From G965212025 sp965212025 (GTDB taxonomy: Bacteria; Pseudomonadota; Gammaproteobacteria; Poriferisulfidales; Oxydemutatoraceae): DNA of 64,000 bases. Each line of letters opens with the position of its first letter. Positions within the stretch are counted from its first letter, which is position 1. Location of the stretch: NCBI GenBank assembly GCA_965212025.1, contig OZ243039.1, positions 372,001 to 436,000 on the forward strand, in the 5' to 3' direction. Position numbers and translations under genes: made by a program. This document shows positions 42,283 through 51,279 of this stretch, piece after piece. The notes beneath the pieces are model-generated. The model was not told the DNA's origin, searched no databases, and saw only the letters and a program-made list of their open reading frames with translations.

Positions 42283-42756
42283 CTGCCACGCCCTCCAAGC
42301 GTCAATCTACATGATTAATTGTACCACACGTCTTATAAAAACATTGGATTTTTTCCAGGCAGCCGCGAGTATGGCGGACGTTGAGAGCGAGACGACGCCA
42401 CCCGTCTTGAAGCTTTTTCACCTCCGTCCTTAAGTGGCGACCCAGTAAAAATACGCTTGGCACCAGCCGGACATCATCTAACGAAGATACCCTGGCATCC
42501 AACATCAACGGAGCTTGCTGCCCAAATTTGCACTTCGGTGTTTTCGTGCCGAAGTAGCGAACCATCATCTGAGTCCAACAGATGTGGTATTTTAGCAGAG
42601 AGAACCTGAAGCACGCTGGCGGAGCGCAAATTCCAAACCTGCTGCTGACTGCCAGGCGGCTCACCTGACAACAATCAAAATTCCACCGGAGGGTTTTGTA
42701 AGGTTGCCGGGGAAACCTTGAACCCGGACACCCAAGGAGATTGATTTTGGACACAA
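42283..42756. other. Intergenic region before fpr
   Basis: About 470 bp. Open frames here lack plausible products. It should contain divergent promoters for the 41230-42282 gene and fpr; I found no clear boxes. AAGGAGA at 42734-42740 is rather far from the fpr ATGs. Confidence 0.4.
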
Positions 42757-43509
42757 ATGCACATGTTTAATCCGCGCTTCATTGCGGGTAAGGTGGTGGG
42801 GAACCATCACTGGACGCCAACTTTACACTCTCTACAGGTCAGAGCGCCTGTCGACATATTTGTCGCTGGCCAGTTTGTCAAGCTGTCACTTGAAATTGAT
42901 GGCAAACAGGTTTCCCGTCCCTACTCGCTGGTTAATGCGCCCCATGAGGCGGTGCTTGAGTTTTATTCGGTCTTGATTCCTGAAGGCAACTTTTCACCAC
43001 AAATCCAACAGTTGAAAAAAGGTGATCTCATAGGCGTATCTGCCAAGGCGAATGGTTTCCTGGTTCTGGATGAAGTCCCGGCGGGTCGATTTCTCTGGCT
43101 TATTGCAACCGGAACCGGTATCGGCCCCTTTCTGTCTATTTTAAAAACCGACGCGCCTTGGAAGCGTTTTGAGCAGATTCGTCTGGTTCATGGTGTTCGC
43201 TTCAGCAATGAGATTGTCTACACCGACTTGGTAAAAAGCCTCCTGCATAAACACGCCGGGCGCTTTGAAATGACCTCTTTCATCAGCCGCGAGAAAAAAG
43301 ACTTTGCATTGCCGGGGCGCATACCGGCAGCCATTCGGAATGGCAGCCTGGAAAAAGCAGCCAATATTCTGTTTAACGAAGAGTCCCAGGTGATGTTGTG
43401 CGGCAACCCGGGAATGGTCGAAGATGCCAGCGTTGCTTTGCAAGAGCTCGGCTTGCGCAAAAATCGGCGCCGCACGCCAGGGCACATTACGGTCGAAAAT
43501 TACTGGTAA
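42757..43509 (+). CDS. fpr: Ferredoxin/flavodoxin-NADP+ reductase
   Basis: 250 residues (E. coli Fpr 248). It transfers electrons between NADPH and ferredoxin or flavodoxin through FAD. FAD site RPYSLVNAP, NADP site ATGTGIGPFLSIL, VMLCGNPGMVEDA and the C-terminal TVENYW with the aromatic end typical of this subclass are all visible. Two ATGs (42757 and 42763) are possible starts. pyrE begins 4 bp after its stop. Confidence 0.96.
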   Translation: MHMFNPRFIAGKVVGNHHWTPTLHSLQVRAPVDIFVAGQFVKLSLEIDGKQVSRPYSLVNAPHEAVLEFYSVLIPEGNFSPQIQQLKKGDLIGVSAKANGFLVLDEVPAGRFLWLIATGTGIGPFLSILKTDAPWKRFEQIRLVHGVRFSNEIVYTDLVKSLLHKHAGRFEMTSFISREKKDFALPGRIPAAIRNGSLEKAANILFNEESQVMLCGNPGMVEDASVALQELGLRKNRRRTPGHITVENYW

Positions 43510-43513
43510 ACGC

Positions 43514-44167
43514 GTGGATACCGGGGAGCGTCGAGAATTCGCGAAAAATGCTGTAGCCTCCGGGGCATTGGCATTTGGAGACTATACGTTGAAGTCGAAA
43601 CGGAAAAGCCGTTTCTTTTTTGACATTTCCCGGTTCAACAACGGTGAGGCGGCAACACGTTTGGGAGAAATGTACGCCAAGTCCATCCAGAATCTTGGGC
43701 TGTCTTACGACCTGCTTTTTGGGCCAGCGTACAAGGGCATTCCGCTGGTGGCCCTGGTTGCATCCAGTCTGTTCAGAAGCTTCGGACGGAACGTGGGCTA
43801 TGCGTATGATCGCAAGGAACAGAAGTCACACGGCGAAAAAGGGAGCTTGGTAGGGCATCCCTTACCGGGACAAAAGGTGATCATCGTCGACGATGTTCTC
43901 ACGGCGGGGACGGCAGCGCGCGAAACACTCGGAAAATTGAGATCTTTCGGTGCTGAAGCGGTGGCGCTGGTCGTGTGTTTTGACCGCCAGGAAAAAGGAC
44001 AGACAAAGGATTCGGCAAAAACCGAGCTGGAAAACCTCTACGGCCTGCGAGTTTGCAGCCTGTTCGATTTCTCCGACTTGACACCTGAGGTACAAAACCA
44101 CCTTCGTCCCGCTCCCGATGAGCTCGGGCACCAACCTTCAGGATTCAGGAAAGCCGAGGGTCAATAA
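43514..44167 (+). CDS. pyrE: Orotate phosphoribosyltransferase
   Basis: 217 residues from a GTG at 43514. It joins orotate and PRPP to make OMP in pyrimidine synthesis. FGDYTLKSKRKSRFFFD, LLFGPAYKGIPLV, AYDRKEQKSHGEKGSLVG and the PRPP motif KVIIVDDVLTAGTA are present. The short gap after fpr suggests co-transcription. A second pyrimidine gene, pyrC, lies at 53.4 kb. Confidence 0.95.
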   Translation: MDTGERREFAKNAVASGALAFGDYTLKSKRKSRFFFDISRFNNGEAATRLGEMYAKSIQNLGLSYDLLFGPAYKGIPLVALVASSLFRSFGRNVGYAYDRKEQKSHGEKGSLVGHPLPGQKVIIVDDVLTAGTAARETLGKLRSFGAEAVALVVCFDRQEKGQTKDSAKTELENLYGLRVCSLFDFSDLTPEVQNHLRPAPDELGHQPSGFRKAEGQ

Positions 44168-44298
44168 CATCCCCCGGATACCGTGACCCAAAAGTCGCAC
44201 CGGAGGCCGGCAAAAGCCAAGCCACCCTTCTGACCGACCTTCTTCCATCATTTCTGGATGCCGAAGTTAATGAGTCGGGCAAGACTCGCCACCAGCCA

Positions 44299-44769
44299 TC
44301 AGGAGCGAATTTCAGCGTCCCCGGTGTGCCCGAAGCCACCGCTGCCACGCTCTGTTTTTTCAAAATCTTTTACAACAACAAAAGCAGGCCTCACGATGGG
44401 AAGAAAAACCAATTGGGCAATTCTCATCCCAGCTTGTATGCGCAAAATTTCCGAACTACGATTCCAGCCGGACACCAACAACTCGCCTTGATAGTCTGAA
44501 TCTATCAGCCCTACGAGGTTTCCCAGTACCAGGCCTTTTTTGTGAGCCAGCCCGGAACGAGGCAAAATCACAGCAGCCAGGTTGCTGTTACCGATGTGGA
44601 TCGCCAACCCGGTTTTAATCAGCTGCACGCTCCCGGGGTGCAAAACAATTTCTTCATCGATGCAGGCAACCAAGTCCAGGCCTGCCGAGCCAAACGTTGC
44701 GAACTTTGGGAACGAAAAGTCCTTTCCGATACGCGGGTCGAGAATTCGCAGTTGAACTTCAGTAGACAA
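44299..44769 (-). CDS. dut: Deoxyuridine 5'-triphosphate nucleotidohydrolase (dUTPase)
   Basis: About 156 residues from a probable TTG start at 44769; the frame extends further upstream without homology. It hydrolyses dUTP to dUMP, keeping uracil out of DNA. All five trimeric-dUTPase motifs are visible: SAGLDLVA, LPRSGLAHKKG, GNLVGLIDSDYQGEL, GMRIAQLVFLPI and the C-terminal RGSGGFGHTG. The usual dfp/coaBC neighbour is missing. Confidence 0.93.
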   Translation of the reverse strand: MSTEVQLRILDPRIGKDFSFPKFATFGSAGLDLVACIDEEIVLHPGSVQLIKTGLAIHIGNSNLAAVILPRSGLAHKKGLVLGNLVGLIDSDYQGELLVSGWNRSSEILRIQAGMRIAQLVFLPIVRPAFVVVKDFEKTERGSGGFGHTGDAEIRS

Positions 44770-44898
44770 TATGCACACTTGGATTTTCACGGAAAAGGTT
44801 CCACAAAGGAACTTTCCGGTGGTCAAAAAACTGTTGCTTCCTTGAAACACCGTTCATGCCATTTGCTGCCAACAGGTCAGCATTTTTTAGCTCGGTTC

Positions 44899-46140
44899 TC
44901 ACGCGACGTCTCGGCTGCTGTCATTGGCCGGGAACGACGGCTCCGCTTTGAGCAAACTGCGAGGCAAGACGCGTAACAAGGCAGACACCAGGCTGTCAAT
45001 GTCCTCCTCGCTGTGCATGGCTGACAAACTGATTCGCAACCGTGCTGTGTTCCGTGGAACAGTCGGGGGTCGTATCGGCAACACTTCAATCCCTTCCTGC
45101 AACAGTTTGTCTCCCAGCTCGCAGGCCAAGGCGGAAGAACCGGTCACAAGCCCCTGAATTGCGGTTTGGGAATCAAGGCAGGGCAAAAGTGATTTTTGTG
45201 CAAGTTCGCGAAACTGCCTGATGCGCGCCTGCAGTGCTTTCCGCCGCCATGGTTCCTCCTCAATGAGACGCAGGCTCACAAGCGTCGCGCAAGCCAAAGC
45301 GGCAGGTGGAGCTGTGGTGTAGACATAAGTACGTGCTTTCTGGATTAGCAACTCAATGAATTCCTGGCTGGCCGCAACAAAAGCCCCAAAAGTTCCGCAC
45401 GCTTTGCCAAAAGTACCCATCACTACCGGAAGCTGTTTCGAACCAAGCCCCAAATGCTCGGTCACGCCAGCTCCCCGCTTGCCAAGAACACCAAAACCAT
45501 GCGCATCATCCACGACCAGGCAGGCTTCATGTTTCTGGCACATCCCAGCCATCTCGGCAAGCGGAGCCAGACTTCCCTCCATGCTGAAAATCGACTCCAC
45601 TGCCACCACAAATCTGCCGCCATCATTGACAGGTGCGGGGAGGCACCGACAACGCAGCAATGCCTTTTCAAGGGCAGACAAATCACAATGAGCAAAGCGC
45701 CGCAACGAACTGCCGCTGACACGTGCCGCATCAATCAGAGACGCGTGGTTCATTCGATCCAGAAAAATCGTTCGCTTTCTCCCCCCCAGCACTCCCAAAA
45801 CCCCAAGGTTTGCCATGTAGCCGGTTGAAAACAACAATGCTCGCTCACGCCCTGTAAAAGCGGCCAGTTTTGTTTCAAGTTCCTCATGAGACTCCCGATA
45901 TCCGGTCAGCAGGCAGGAACCTCCCGTCCCCACCCCATACTTTTGCGCACCTTGGCAAAAGGCTTCGAGCACCCGCTCATCCTGGGCAAGTCCCAGATAA
46001 TCGTTGCTGCTAAACGAGAGCAGGCTGCGGCGGCCTACCCGGTGTCTCGTGGCGCATGTTCCTTGCCTGGCAGTGCGCCGGCGTAGCAAGCCTTTTTCTG
46101 CCCAGCCAGAAAGCTCATTCCGCCAACGTTTCTCGTTCAT
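44899..46140 (-). CDS. bioF: 8-amino-7-oxononanoate synthase
   Basis: 413 residues, PLP enzyme of biotin synthesis joining pimeloyl-ACP/CoA and alanine. FSSNDYLGLA, a Gly-rich GTGGSCLLTGY, DDAHGFGVLGKRGAGVTEH and the PLP-Lys region GTFGKACGTFGAF are seen. It overlaps the end of bioB by 26 bp, so the two are translationally linked. bioA, bioC and bioD are not in the window. Confidence 0.95.
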   Translation of the reverse strand: MNEKRWRNELSGWAEKGLLRRRTARQGTCATRHRVGRRSLLSFSSNDYLGLAQDERVLEAFCQGAQKYGVGTGGSCLLTGYRESHEELETKLAAFTGRERALLFSTGYMANLGVLGVLGGRKRTIFLDRMNHASLIDAARVSGSSLRRFAHCDLSALEKALLRCRCLPAPVNDGGRFVVAVESIFSMEGSLAPLAEMAGMCQKHEACLVVDDAHGFGVLGKRGAGVTEHLGLGSKQLPVVMGTFGKACGTFGAFVAASQEFIELLIQKARTYVYTTAPPAALACATLVSLRLIEEEPWRRKALQARIRQFRELAQKSLLPCLDSQTAIQGLVTGSSALACELGDKLLQEGIEVLPIRPPTVPRNTARLRISLSAMHSEEDIDSLVSALLRVLPRSLLKAEPSFPANDSSRDVA

Positions 46141-47122
46141 GTGAAGCAGGCGGAATGGTGGCGGATATGGAATTGTCTATGCCGAGACGATTGAAAAGCT
46201 GCTGGTCTTTCCAGACCGGCGCATTGGCGGCAGTCAATAATTTTTCGCCATAGAAAACGGAATTGGCACCCGCAAAAAAGCACAATGCCTGCAACTCATC
46301 GGTCATTTCTTCCCGCCCGGCAGACAAACGCACATACGCCGCGGGCATCATTATTCTTGCGACAGCAATGACGCGAACCAACTCAATCGGATCAAGATCA
46401 GGAACATGCTCAAGCGGTGTCCCGGTAATGCGCACCAGGCAGTTAATTGGAACCGACTCCGGATGCTCCGGCAAATTCGCGAGTTGCATTAACAATCCAG
46501 CCCGATCTTTGCGGCTTTCTCCCATCCCGAGTATCCCGCCGCAACAAACATGAACACCTGCGTCTCGAACATTCTGAAGCGTGGTCAGACGATCGGTGTA
46601 AGTGCGCGTGGAAATAATGGTGCCGTAAAACTCGGGAGAGGTATCAAGGTTGTGGTTGTAATAATCCAGACCCGATTCGGCCAGTCGCTGCGCCTGGGAC
46701 AAAGTCAGCATGCCAAGTGTCGCGCAGGTTTCGAGTCCCAGGTTCTTTACCATTTTCACCATTTCAGCGACCTGCTCCAAGTCCGCTTCCGACGGCGAAC
46801 GCCAAGCGGCTCCCATACAAAAACGTTCGGCTCCAGCTGCTTTCGCGGCTTTCGCCATTTCAAGCAATCTGGCGAGAGGCATCAGCTTCTCGCGCTTAAC
46901 CTCGGTGTGGTAATGCGCGCTTTGTGGACAATAGGCACAGTCTTCAGGACAGGAGCCGGTTTTTACGGAAACCAATGTGCTGATTTGCATGCGGTTTGGA
47001 TCATGGCAGGCGCGATGTGCACCATGAGCCTGAAACAAGAGATCGTTGAACGGGGTGCCCAACAACACCAACACTTCCTTCAGTGTCCAGTCATGACGGC
47101 TGGCTGGCAACAAAAAATTCAT
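46115..47122 (-). CDS. bioB: Biotin synthase
   Basis: 335 residues, radical SAM enzyme that inserts sulfur into dethiobiotin. The SAM cluster motif CPEDCAYC, then ERFCMGAAWRSP, CATLGMLT, YNHNLDTSPEFYG, CCGGILGMGES and the C-terminal FCAGANSVFYGEKLLT-type sequence (here FFAGANSVFYGEKLL) are visible. First gene of the bioB-bioF pair, divergent from comF. Confidence 0.96.
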   Translation of the reverse strand: MNFLLPASRHDWTLKEVLVLLGTPFNDLLFQAHGAHRACHDPNRMQISTLVSVKTGSCPEDCAYCPQSAHYHTEVKREKLMPLARLLEMAKAAKAAGAERFCMGAAWRSPSEADLEQVAEMVKMVKNLGLETCATLGMLTLSQAQRLAESGLDYYNHNLDTSPEFYGTIISTRTYTDRLTTLQNVRDAGVHVCCGGILGMGESRKDRAGLLMQLANLPEHPESVPINCLVRITGTPLEHVPDLDPIELVRVIAVARIMMPAAYVRLSAGREEMTDELQALCFFAGANSVFYGEKLLTAANAPVWKDQQLFNRLGIDNSISATIPPASHERETLAE

Positions 47123-47226
47123 ATCAAGGTGGCAAAAACCGATGTTTTCTACGCCATCGTACGCAGAAGCCTGAAAGGGCAGCCCTCCCTACGCATGGCA
47201 GGCTCAGTCTAAAGCGAGGTGGGTTG

Positions 47227-47988
47227 ATGTCAACCTTTGACAAGGCAATACGCACCGCGACCATAAGCGGAAAATCATTGAAATACACGATTGCAACCCA
47301 GACTAAAGGCCTGATCGACAGGCTCTTTCCTGTTTATTGCCCGGTGTGCCTGGAACCTGGCAGTCCCGGGTACGTTTTATGCAGTGACTGCCTTGGGGAG
47401 CTTCCTGTTTTGATGAAGGGCTGCCCGGTTTGTGCCTCCCAAGTTCCAGCAAACCACAATGGGGCATGTCGACAATGCCGCCTGCACAAACCATTTTTTT
47501 CGCACGTGCTCGCGCCTTTTTACTATGCGCCACCTGTTGACCGGCTGATACGCGATGTCAAATATCGGGCACAAGTCCAATACATCGACACGCTCGCCAA
47601 ACTACTCGCGCACGCAGCGGAAGCTGCCAACGTGCCCCATCCGGATTACTTTCTCGCCGTCCCTCTGCATCGCAAAAGATTCATCGTGCGGGGCTTCAAT
47701 CAGTCCCTGGAAATTGCCTTAAAGCTGGGACGCCTGCTTGACATACCCGTATTGCGCGGGTGCTTGCGCAAAACGCAGGCGGGGCCACCACAGACCGCCC
47801 TACCACTTCGCAAGCGATTAACCAGCCCGCAAGGAAGTTTTGTGGTACGCCGACTTCCCCCTGCCCGACACGTCACCATTATTGACGATGTCATGACCAC
47901 TGGCTCCACTGTCAACGCAGTGGCGCGCGCACTGCGCCAACACGCAAACGTGCAGGTATCGGTCTGGGTAGTTGCAAAAACCGGCTAA
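47227..47988 (+). CDS. comF: ComF family phosphoribosyltransferase-like protein
   Basis: 253 residues from ATG 47227 (GAGGTG upstream). N-terminal zinc-finger cysteines (YCPVCLEPG, LCSDC, GCPVCAS, CRQCR) are followed by a PRTase fold (YFLAVPLHRKRFIVRGFNQSLEIA) ending in the PRPP motif VTIIDDVMTTGST. ComF/GntX proteins are linked to DNA uptake and DNA-substrate use. Divergent from bioB, as often seen in gammaproteobacteria. Confidence 0.92.
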   Translation: MSTFDKAIRTATISGKSLKYTIATQTKGLIDRLFPVYCPVCLEPGSPGYVLCSDCLGELPVLMKGCPVCASQVPANHNGACRQCRLHKPFFSHVLAPFYYAPPVDRLIRDVKYRAQVQYIDTLAKLLAHAAEAANVPHPDYFLAVPLHRKRFIVRGFNQSLEIALKLGRLLDIPVLRGCLRKTQAGPPQTALPLRKRLTSPQGSFVVRRLPPARHVTIIDDVMTTGSTVNAVARALRQHANVQVSVWVVAKTG

Positions 47989-48025
47989 ATGCAAAATATC
48001 CGTCATCCGCCTGGGGAAAACCAGG

Positions 48026-48886
48026 TCAATCCGGCAAAATATCAACGAACAAACCTGAAAACACCACAATCCCCAACCAGTGGTTGCTGGTGAAAGCGGC
48101 AATGCACTGTTCCGAGACCAAATCCTTGATCAGCCACTGCTGGTAAAAACACAAAAAAGCAGCGATCAGAATGCCCCAAAAGAACCATGTGCCACGCTGA
48201 TCCAGAAATCCGACGGCGACCAGCAACAGCAGCATGAGCACCTGCAAAATCGCAATAAGTAAACGCTCCCGCCCGGCAAACAGAATCGCTGAAGACTTCA
48301 TGCCAAGCAGTAAATCTTCGTCACGGTCGGCAAGGGCGTACATCGTGTCGTATGCAACAGTCCAGACAATGCACGCCAGGTAAAGCACCCAAATACTGGG
48401 TGGCGGCGCACTCGCATGAATGGCCAGCCATACCATGGGAACAGACCACCCGAACGCCACACCCAGATGAAGCTGCGGCAGTGAATGCCACCGCTTTGCC
48501 AGGGGATAGGTAACGGCCAGAAGCAAGGCTCCGCAAGCCATGAACAGGGCTTCCAAATTGAGTAACAGAACCAGACAAAAAGCCAGCAACAAAAGCAAAG
48601 CGGCGGCTATCAGCGCATCTGTCGGACGCAACTCGCCTGTGACCAGTGGGCGGTTCCGCGTACGTGCCACGTGGCCATCAATGTCACGATCAAAAAAATC
48701 GTTGAGCGCACAACCGGCGGCACGTAATAGCAGCACTCCCAAAACGAAAACCAGAAAAATAAGTCGAGGAGGCTGCCCGGAACTGGAAATCCACATCGCC
48801 CATAAGGCGGGCCAAAGCAGCAAGTAGCTACCAATGGGGCGATCAAGTCTGAACAGGCGGGCGTATGGGGCAAAGTGAAAGATCAT
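48026..48886 (-). CDS. ubiA: 4-hydroxybenzoate polyprenyltransferase
   Basis: 286 residues, about eight membrane helices. It attaches the polyprenyl tail to 4-hydroxybenzoate in ubiquinone synthesis. Start region RLDRPIGSYLLLWPALWAMW, first Asp motif NDFFDRDIDG with TRNRPLVTG, second Asp motif YALADRDEDLLLGMKSSA. No ubiC next to it. It ends convergent to comF. Confidence 0.95.
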   Translation of the reverse strand: MIFHFAPYARLFRLDRPIGSYLLLWPALWAMWISSSGQPPRLIFLVFVLGVLLLRAAGCALNDFFDRDIDGHVARTRNRPLVTGELRPTDALIAAALLLLLAFCLVLLLNLEALFMACGALLLAVTYPLAKRWHSLPQLHLGVAFGWSVPMVWLAIHASAPPPSIWVLYLACIVWTVAYDTMYALADRDEDLLLGMKSSAILFAGRERLLIAILQVLMLLLLVAVGFLDQRGTWFFWGILIAAFLCFYQQWLIKDLVSEQCIAAFTSNHWLGIVVFSGLFVDILPD

Positions 48887-49078
48887 TTGCCTGGCTCCTT
48901 ACGAAAATATTCTCGCCAGCCAGGAACAAAAACACGGCGGCGTGAACAAATACTCCGCAACACCACAATATTTCAGCGAGTGAACGACAGTATCAATCGC
49001 ACGGCCAAGGGGAACAGTTGGCTGTTGCTTCTGCGGGACGTGTTTTCTTCAGGAAGCATGCCTTGGTCCGAAACGGCA

Positions 49079-50409
49079 CTGGGAGATTTCAGCCCCCAGA
49101 CTCGCCCGACCGAGCCAAAAGCCCTGAGGAACTGATGCGGCTTTACGAACTTCGGGGCAATACGAGCCTGACAAACTCACCGCCTCACTTGGCTGATGCA
49201 GCTTCCACCACCCGCCGGAAACCGGCAAGAGGTTGGCGCGCCCGGAGAGATGGGAGATTTCAGCCCCCAGACTCGCCCGACCGAGCCAAAAGCCCTGAGG
49301 AACTGATGTGGCTTTACGAACTTCGGGGCAATACGAGCCTGACAAACGCACCGCCTCACTTGGCTGATGCAGCTTCCACCACCCGCCGGAAACCGGCAAG
49401 AGGTTGGCGCGCCCGGAGAGATGGGAAATTTCAGCCCCCAGACTCGCCCGACCGAGCCAAAAGCCCTGAGGAACTGATGTGGCTTTACGAACTTCGGGGC
49501 AATACGAGCCTGACAAACGCACCGCCTCACTTGGCTGATGCAGCTTCCACCACCCGCCGGAAACCGGCAAGAGGTTGGCGCGCCCGGAGAGATGGGAAAT
49601 TTCAGCCCCCAGACTCGCCCGACCAAGCCAAAAGCCCTGAGGAACTGATGCGGCTTTACGAACTTCGGGGCAATACGAGCCTGACAAACGCACCGCCTCA
49701 CTTGGCTGATGCAGCTTCCACCACCCGCCGGAAACCGGCAAGAGGTTGGCGCGCCCGGAGAGACTCGAACTCCCGACCAAGCCAAAAGCCCTGAGGAACT
49801 GATGCGGCTTTACGAACTTCGGGGCAATACGAGCCTGACAAACGCACCGCCTCACTTGGCTTCTGCAGCTTCCACCACCCGCCGGAAACCGGCAAGAGGT
49901 TGGCGCGCCCGGAGAGATGGGAAATTTCAGCCCCCAGACTCGCCCGACCAAGCCAAAAGCCCTGAGGAACTGATGTGGCTTTACGAACTTCGGGGCAATA
50001 CGAGCCTGACAAACGCACCGCCTCACTTGGCTTCTGCAGCTTCCACCACCCGCCGGAAACCGGCAAGAGGTTGGCGCGCCCGGAGAGATGGGAAATTTCA
50101 GCCCCCAGACTCGCCCGACCAAGCCAAAAGCCCTGAGAACTGATGCGGCTTTACGAACTTCGGGACAATACGAGCCTGACAAACGTACCGCCTCACTTGG
50201 CTGATGCAGCTTCCACCACCCGCCGGAAACCGGCAAGAGGTTGGCGCGCCCGCAGAGATGGGAAATTTCAGCCCCCAGACTCGCCCGACCAAGCCAAAAG
50301 CCCTGAGGAACTGATGTGGCTTTACGAACTTCGGGGCAATACGAGCCTGACAAACACACCGCCTCACTTGGCTGATGCAGCTTCCACCACCCGCCGGAAA
50401 CCGGCAAGA
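49079..50409 (-). repeat. Eight-unit 171-bp tandem array downstream of tRNA-Arg, each unit carrying the tRNA 3' end
   Basis: The anchor GGTTGGCGCGCCCGGAGAGA occurs at 49231, 49402, 49573, 49744, 49898, 50069, 50239 (one change) and 50410 (the tRNA itself). Spacing is 171 bp except 154 and 170. On the minus strand each unit starts with the last ~18 nt of the tRNA including CCA, followed by a small hairpin (GCCGG, TTT, CCGGC) and ~145 bp of spacer. The copy at 49744 carries a longer tRNA piece (ACTCGAACTCCCGACC). The unit length is a multiple of three, so long open frames run through the array on both strands; I regard them as by-products. Confidence 0.95.
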
Positions 50410-50412
50410 GGT

Positions 50413-50489
50413 TGGCGCGCCCGGAGAGACTCGAACTCCCGACCCCCTGGTTCGTAGCCAGGTACTCTATCCAACTGAGCCACGGGCGC
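50413..50489 (-). tRNA. tRNA-Arg (ACG)
   Basis: 77 nt on the minus strand. Acceptor stem GCGCCCG/CGGGCGC, discriminator G and encoded CCA; D-arm GCTCAGTTGGATAGAGT; anticodon loop CTACGAA (ACG); T-arm with TTCGAGT. It closely resembles E. coli tRNA-Arg(ACG). It is the head of the 171-bp array that follows it downstream. Confidence 0.96.
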
Positions 50490-50603
50490 GCGAAGACCCA
50501 CGAACAGACAACGCATTTCAGCCGCCTTTGCCCGGATTGTGGAAAACCACGGGAAATTGCACTCCCAAACTGCAAGCAGGACACTCCCTGCCCAGCTTGA
50601 GGG

Positions 50604-51230
50604 CTATCGCCTCCCTCGTATCAAATCAAAAAACTCGTTGCGAGTCGCGTTGTCTGAGCGAAAGGCACCGAGCATGGAACTGGTAACGGTCATGCTGTTT
50701 TGTTTTTGCACGCCACGCATCACCATACAAAAGTGTACTGCCTCTACTACGACCCCAACACCGTGGGCACTGAGCCCTGTCATCAGGCTGTTGGCTATCT
50801 GCGTAGTCATTCTCTCCTGAACCTGCAATCTCCTGGCAAAAATATCAACGATTCTTGCCAACTTGCTCAAACCGATGACTTTGCCGGATGGCAGATAACC
50901 GATGTGCACTCTACCGGTAATCGGCAAAATGTGGTGCTCGCACAAAGAATAGAACTCAATATCCCTGACCACCACCATCTCTTCGCATTCGAGGTCAAAC
51001 AGCGCAGCACCAATAATTTCTTCCGGATCGAGTTCATAGCCGCTGGTCAGAAAGCGAAATGCCTGGGCAAAGCGTTTCGGGGTTTTCAGCAGGCCTTCTC
51101 GCCGCGGGTTCTCACCAATTTGAAGCAGGATCTCAACCAATGCGTCCGCGATCAACCCTTCTTTCATCAAGGGCTCAGACTCTGGGGAGACTTTTTTCGG
51201 GAACCGTTCAGCCATGGTTATCGGGTGCAC
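50604..51230 (-). CDS. folE: GTP cyclohydrolase I
   Basis: 208 residues, first enzyme of folate/tetrahydropterin synthesis (GTP to dihydroneopterin triphosphate). Zn and catalytic region SLCEHHILPITGRVHIGYLP, then VIGLSKLARIVDIFARRLQVQ and GVGVVVEAVHFCMVMRGVQK, with the C-terminal FRSDNATRNEFFDLI. Length fits the family. It precedes tRNA-Arg on the same strand with a gap of ~115 bp. Confidence 0.96.
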   Translation of the reverse strand: MHPITMAERFPKKVSPESEPLMKEGLIADALVEILLQIGENPRREGLLKTPKRFAQAFRFLTSGYELDPEEIIGAALFDLECEEMVVVRDIEFYSLCEHHILPITGRVHIGYLPSGKVIGLSKLARIVDIFARRLQVQERMTTQIANSLMTGLSAHGVGVVVEAVHFCMVMRGVQKQNSMTVTSSMLGAFRSDNATRNEFFDLIRGRR

Positions 51231-51279
51231 GAAAGCAAAAAAGCGAGAATTCGCCTAGTGGCAGAAGCGGGGAACAGTG

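Noticed and set aside
44542..44976. Plus-strand ORF over dut and the dut-bioF gap
   Set aside because: Antisense to dUTPase motifs; no independent support.
49079..50409. CRISPR-like regular spacing
   Set aside because: Units are 171 bp and identical throughout, with no short repeat/unique spacer pattern and no cas genes.
49049..50584. A 511-codon minus-strand ORF and several plus-strand ORFs with repeated ~57-residue units
   Set aside because: The 171-bp repeat is a multiple of three, so any stop-free frame extends through all units. The frames run on into the antisense of the tRNA region and show no fold, start site or folding-compatible composition. E. coli's tyrT array does encode a small protein, so expression is not excluded, but I cannot support a gene here.
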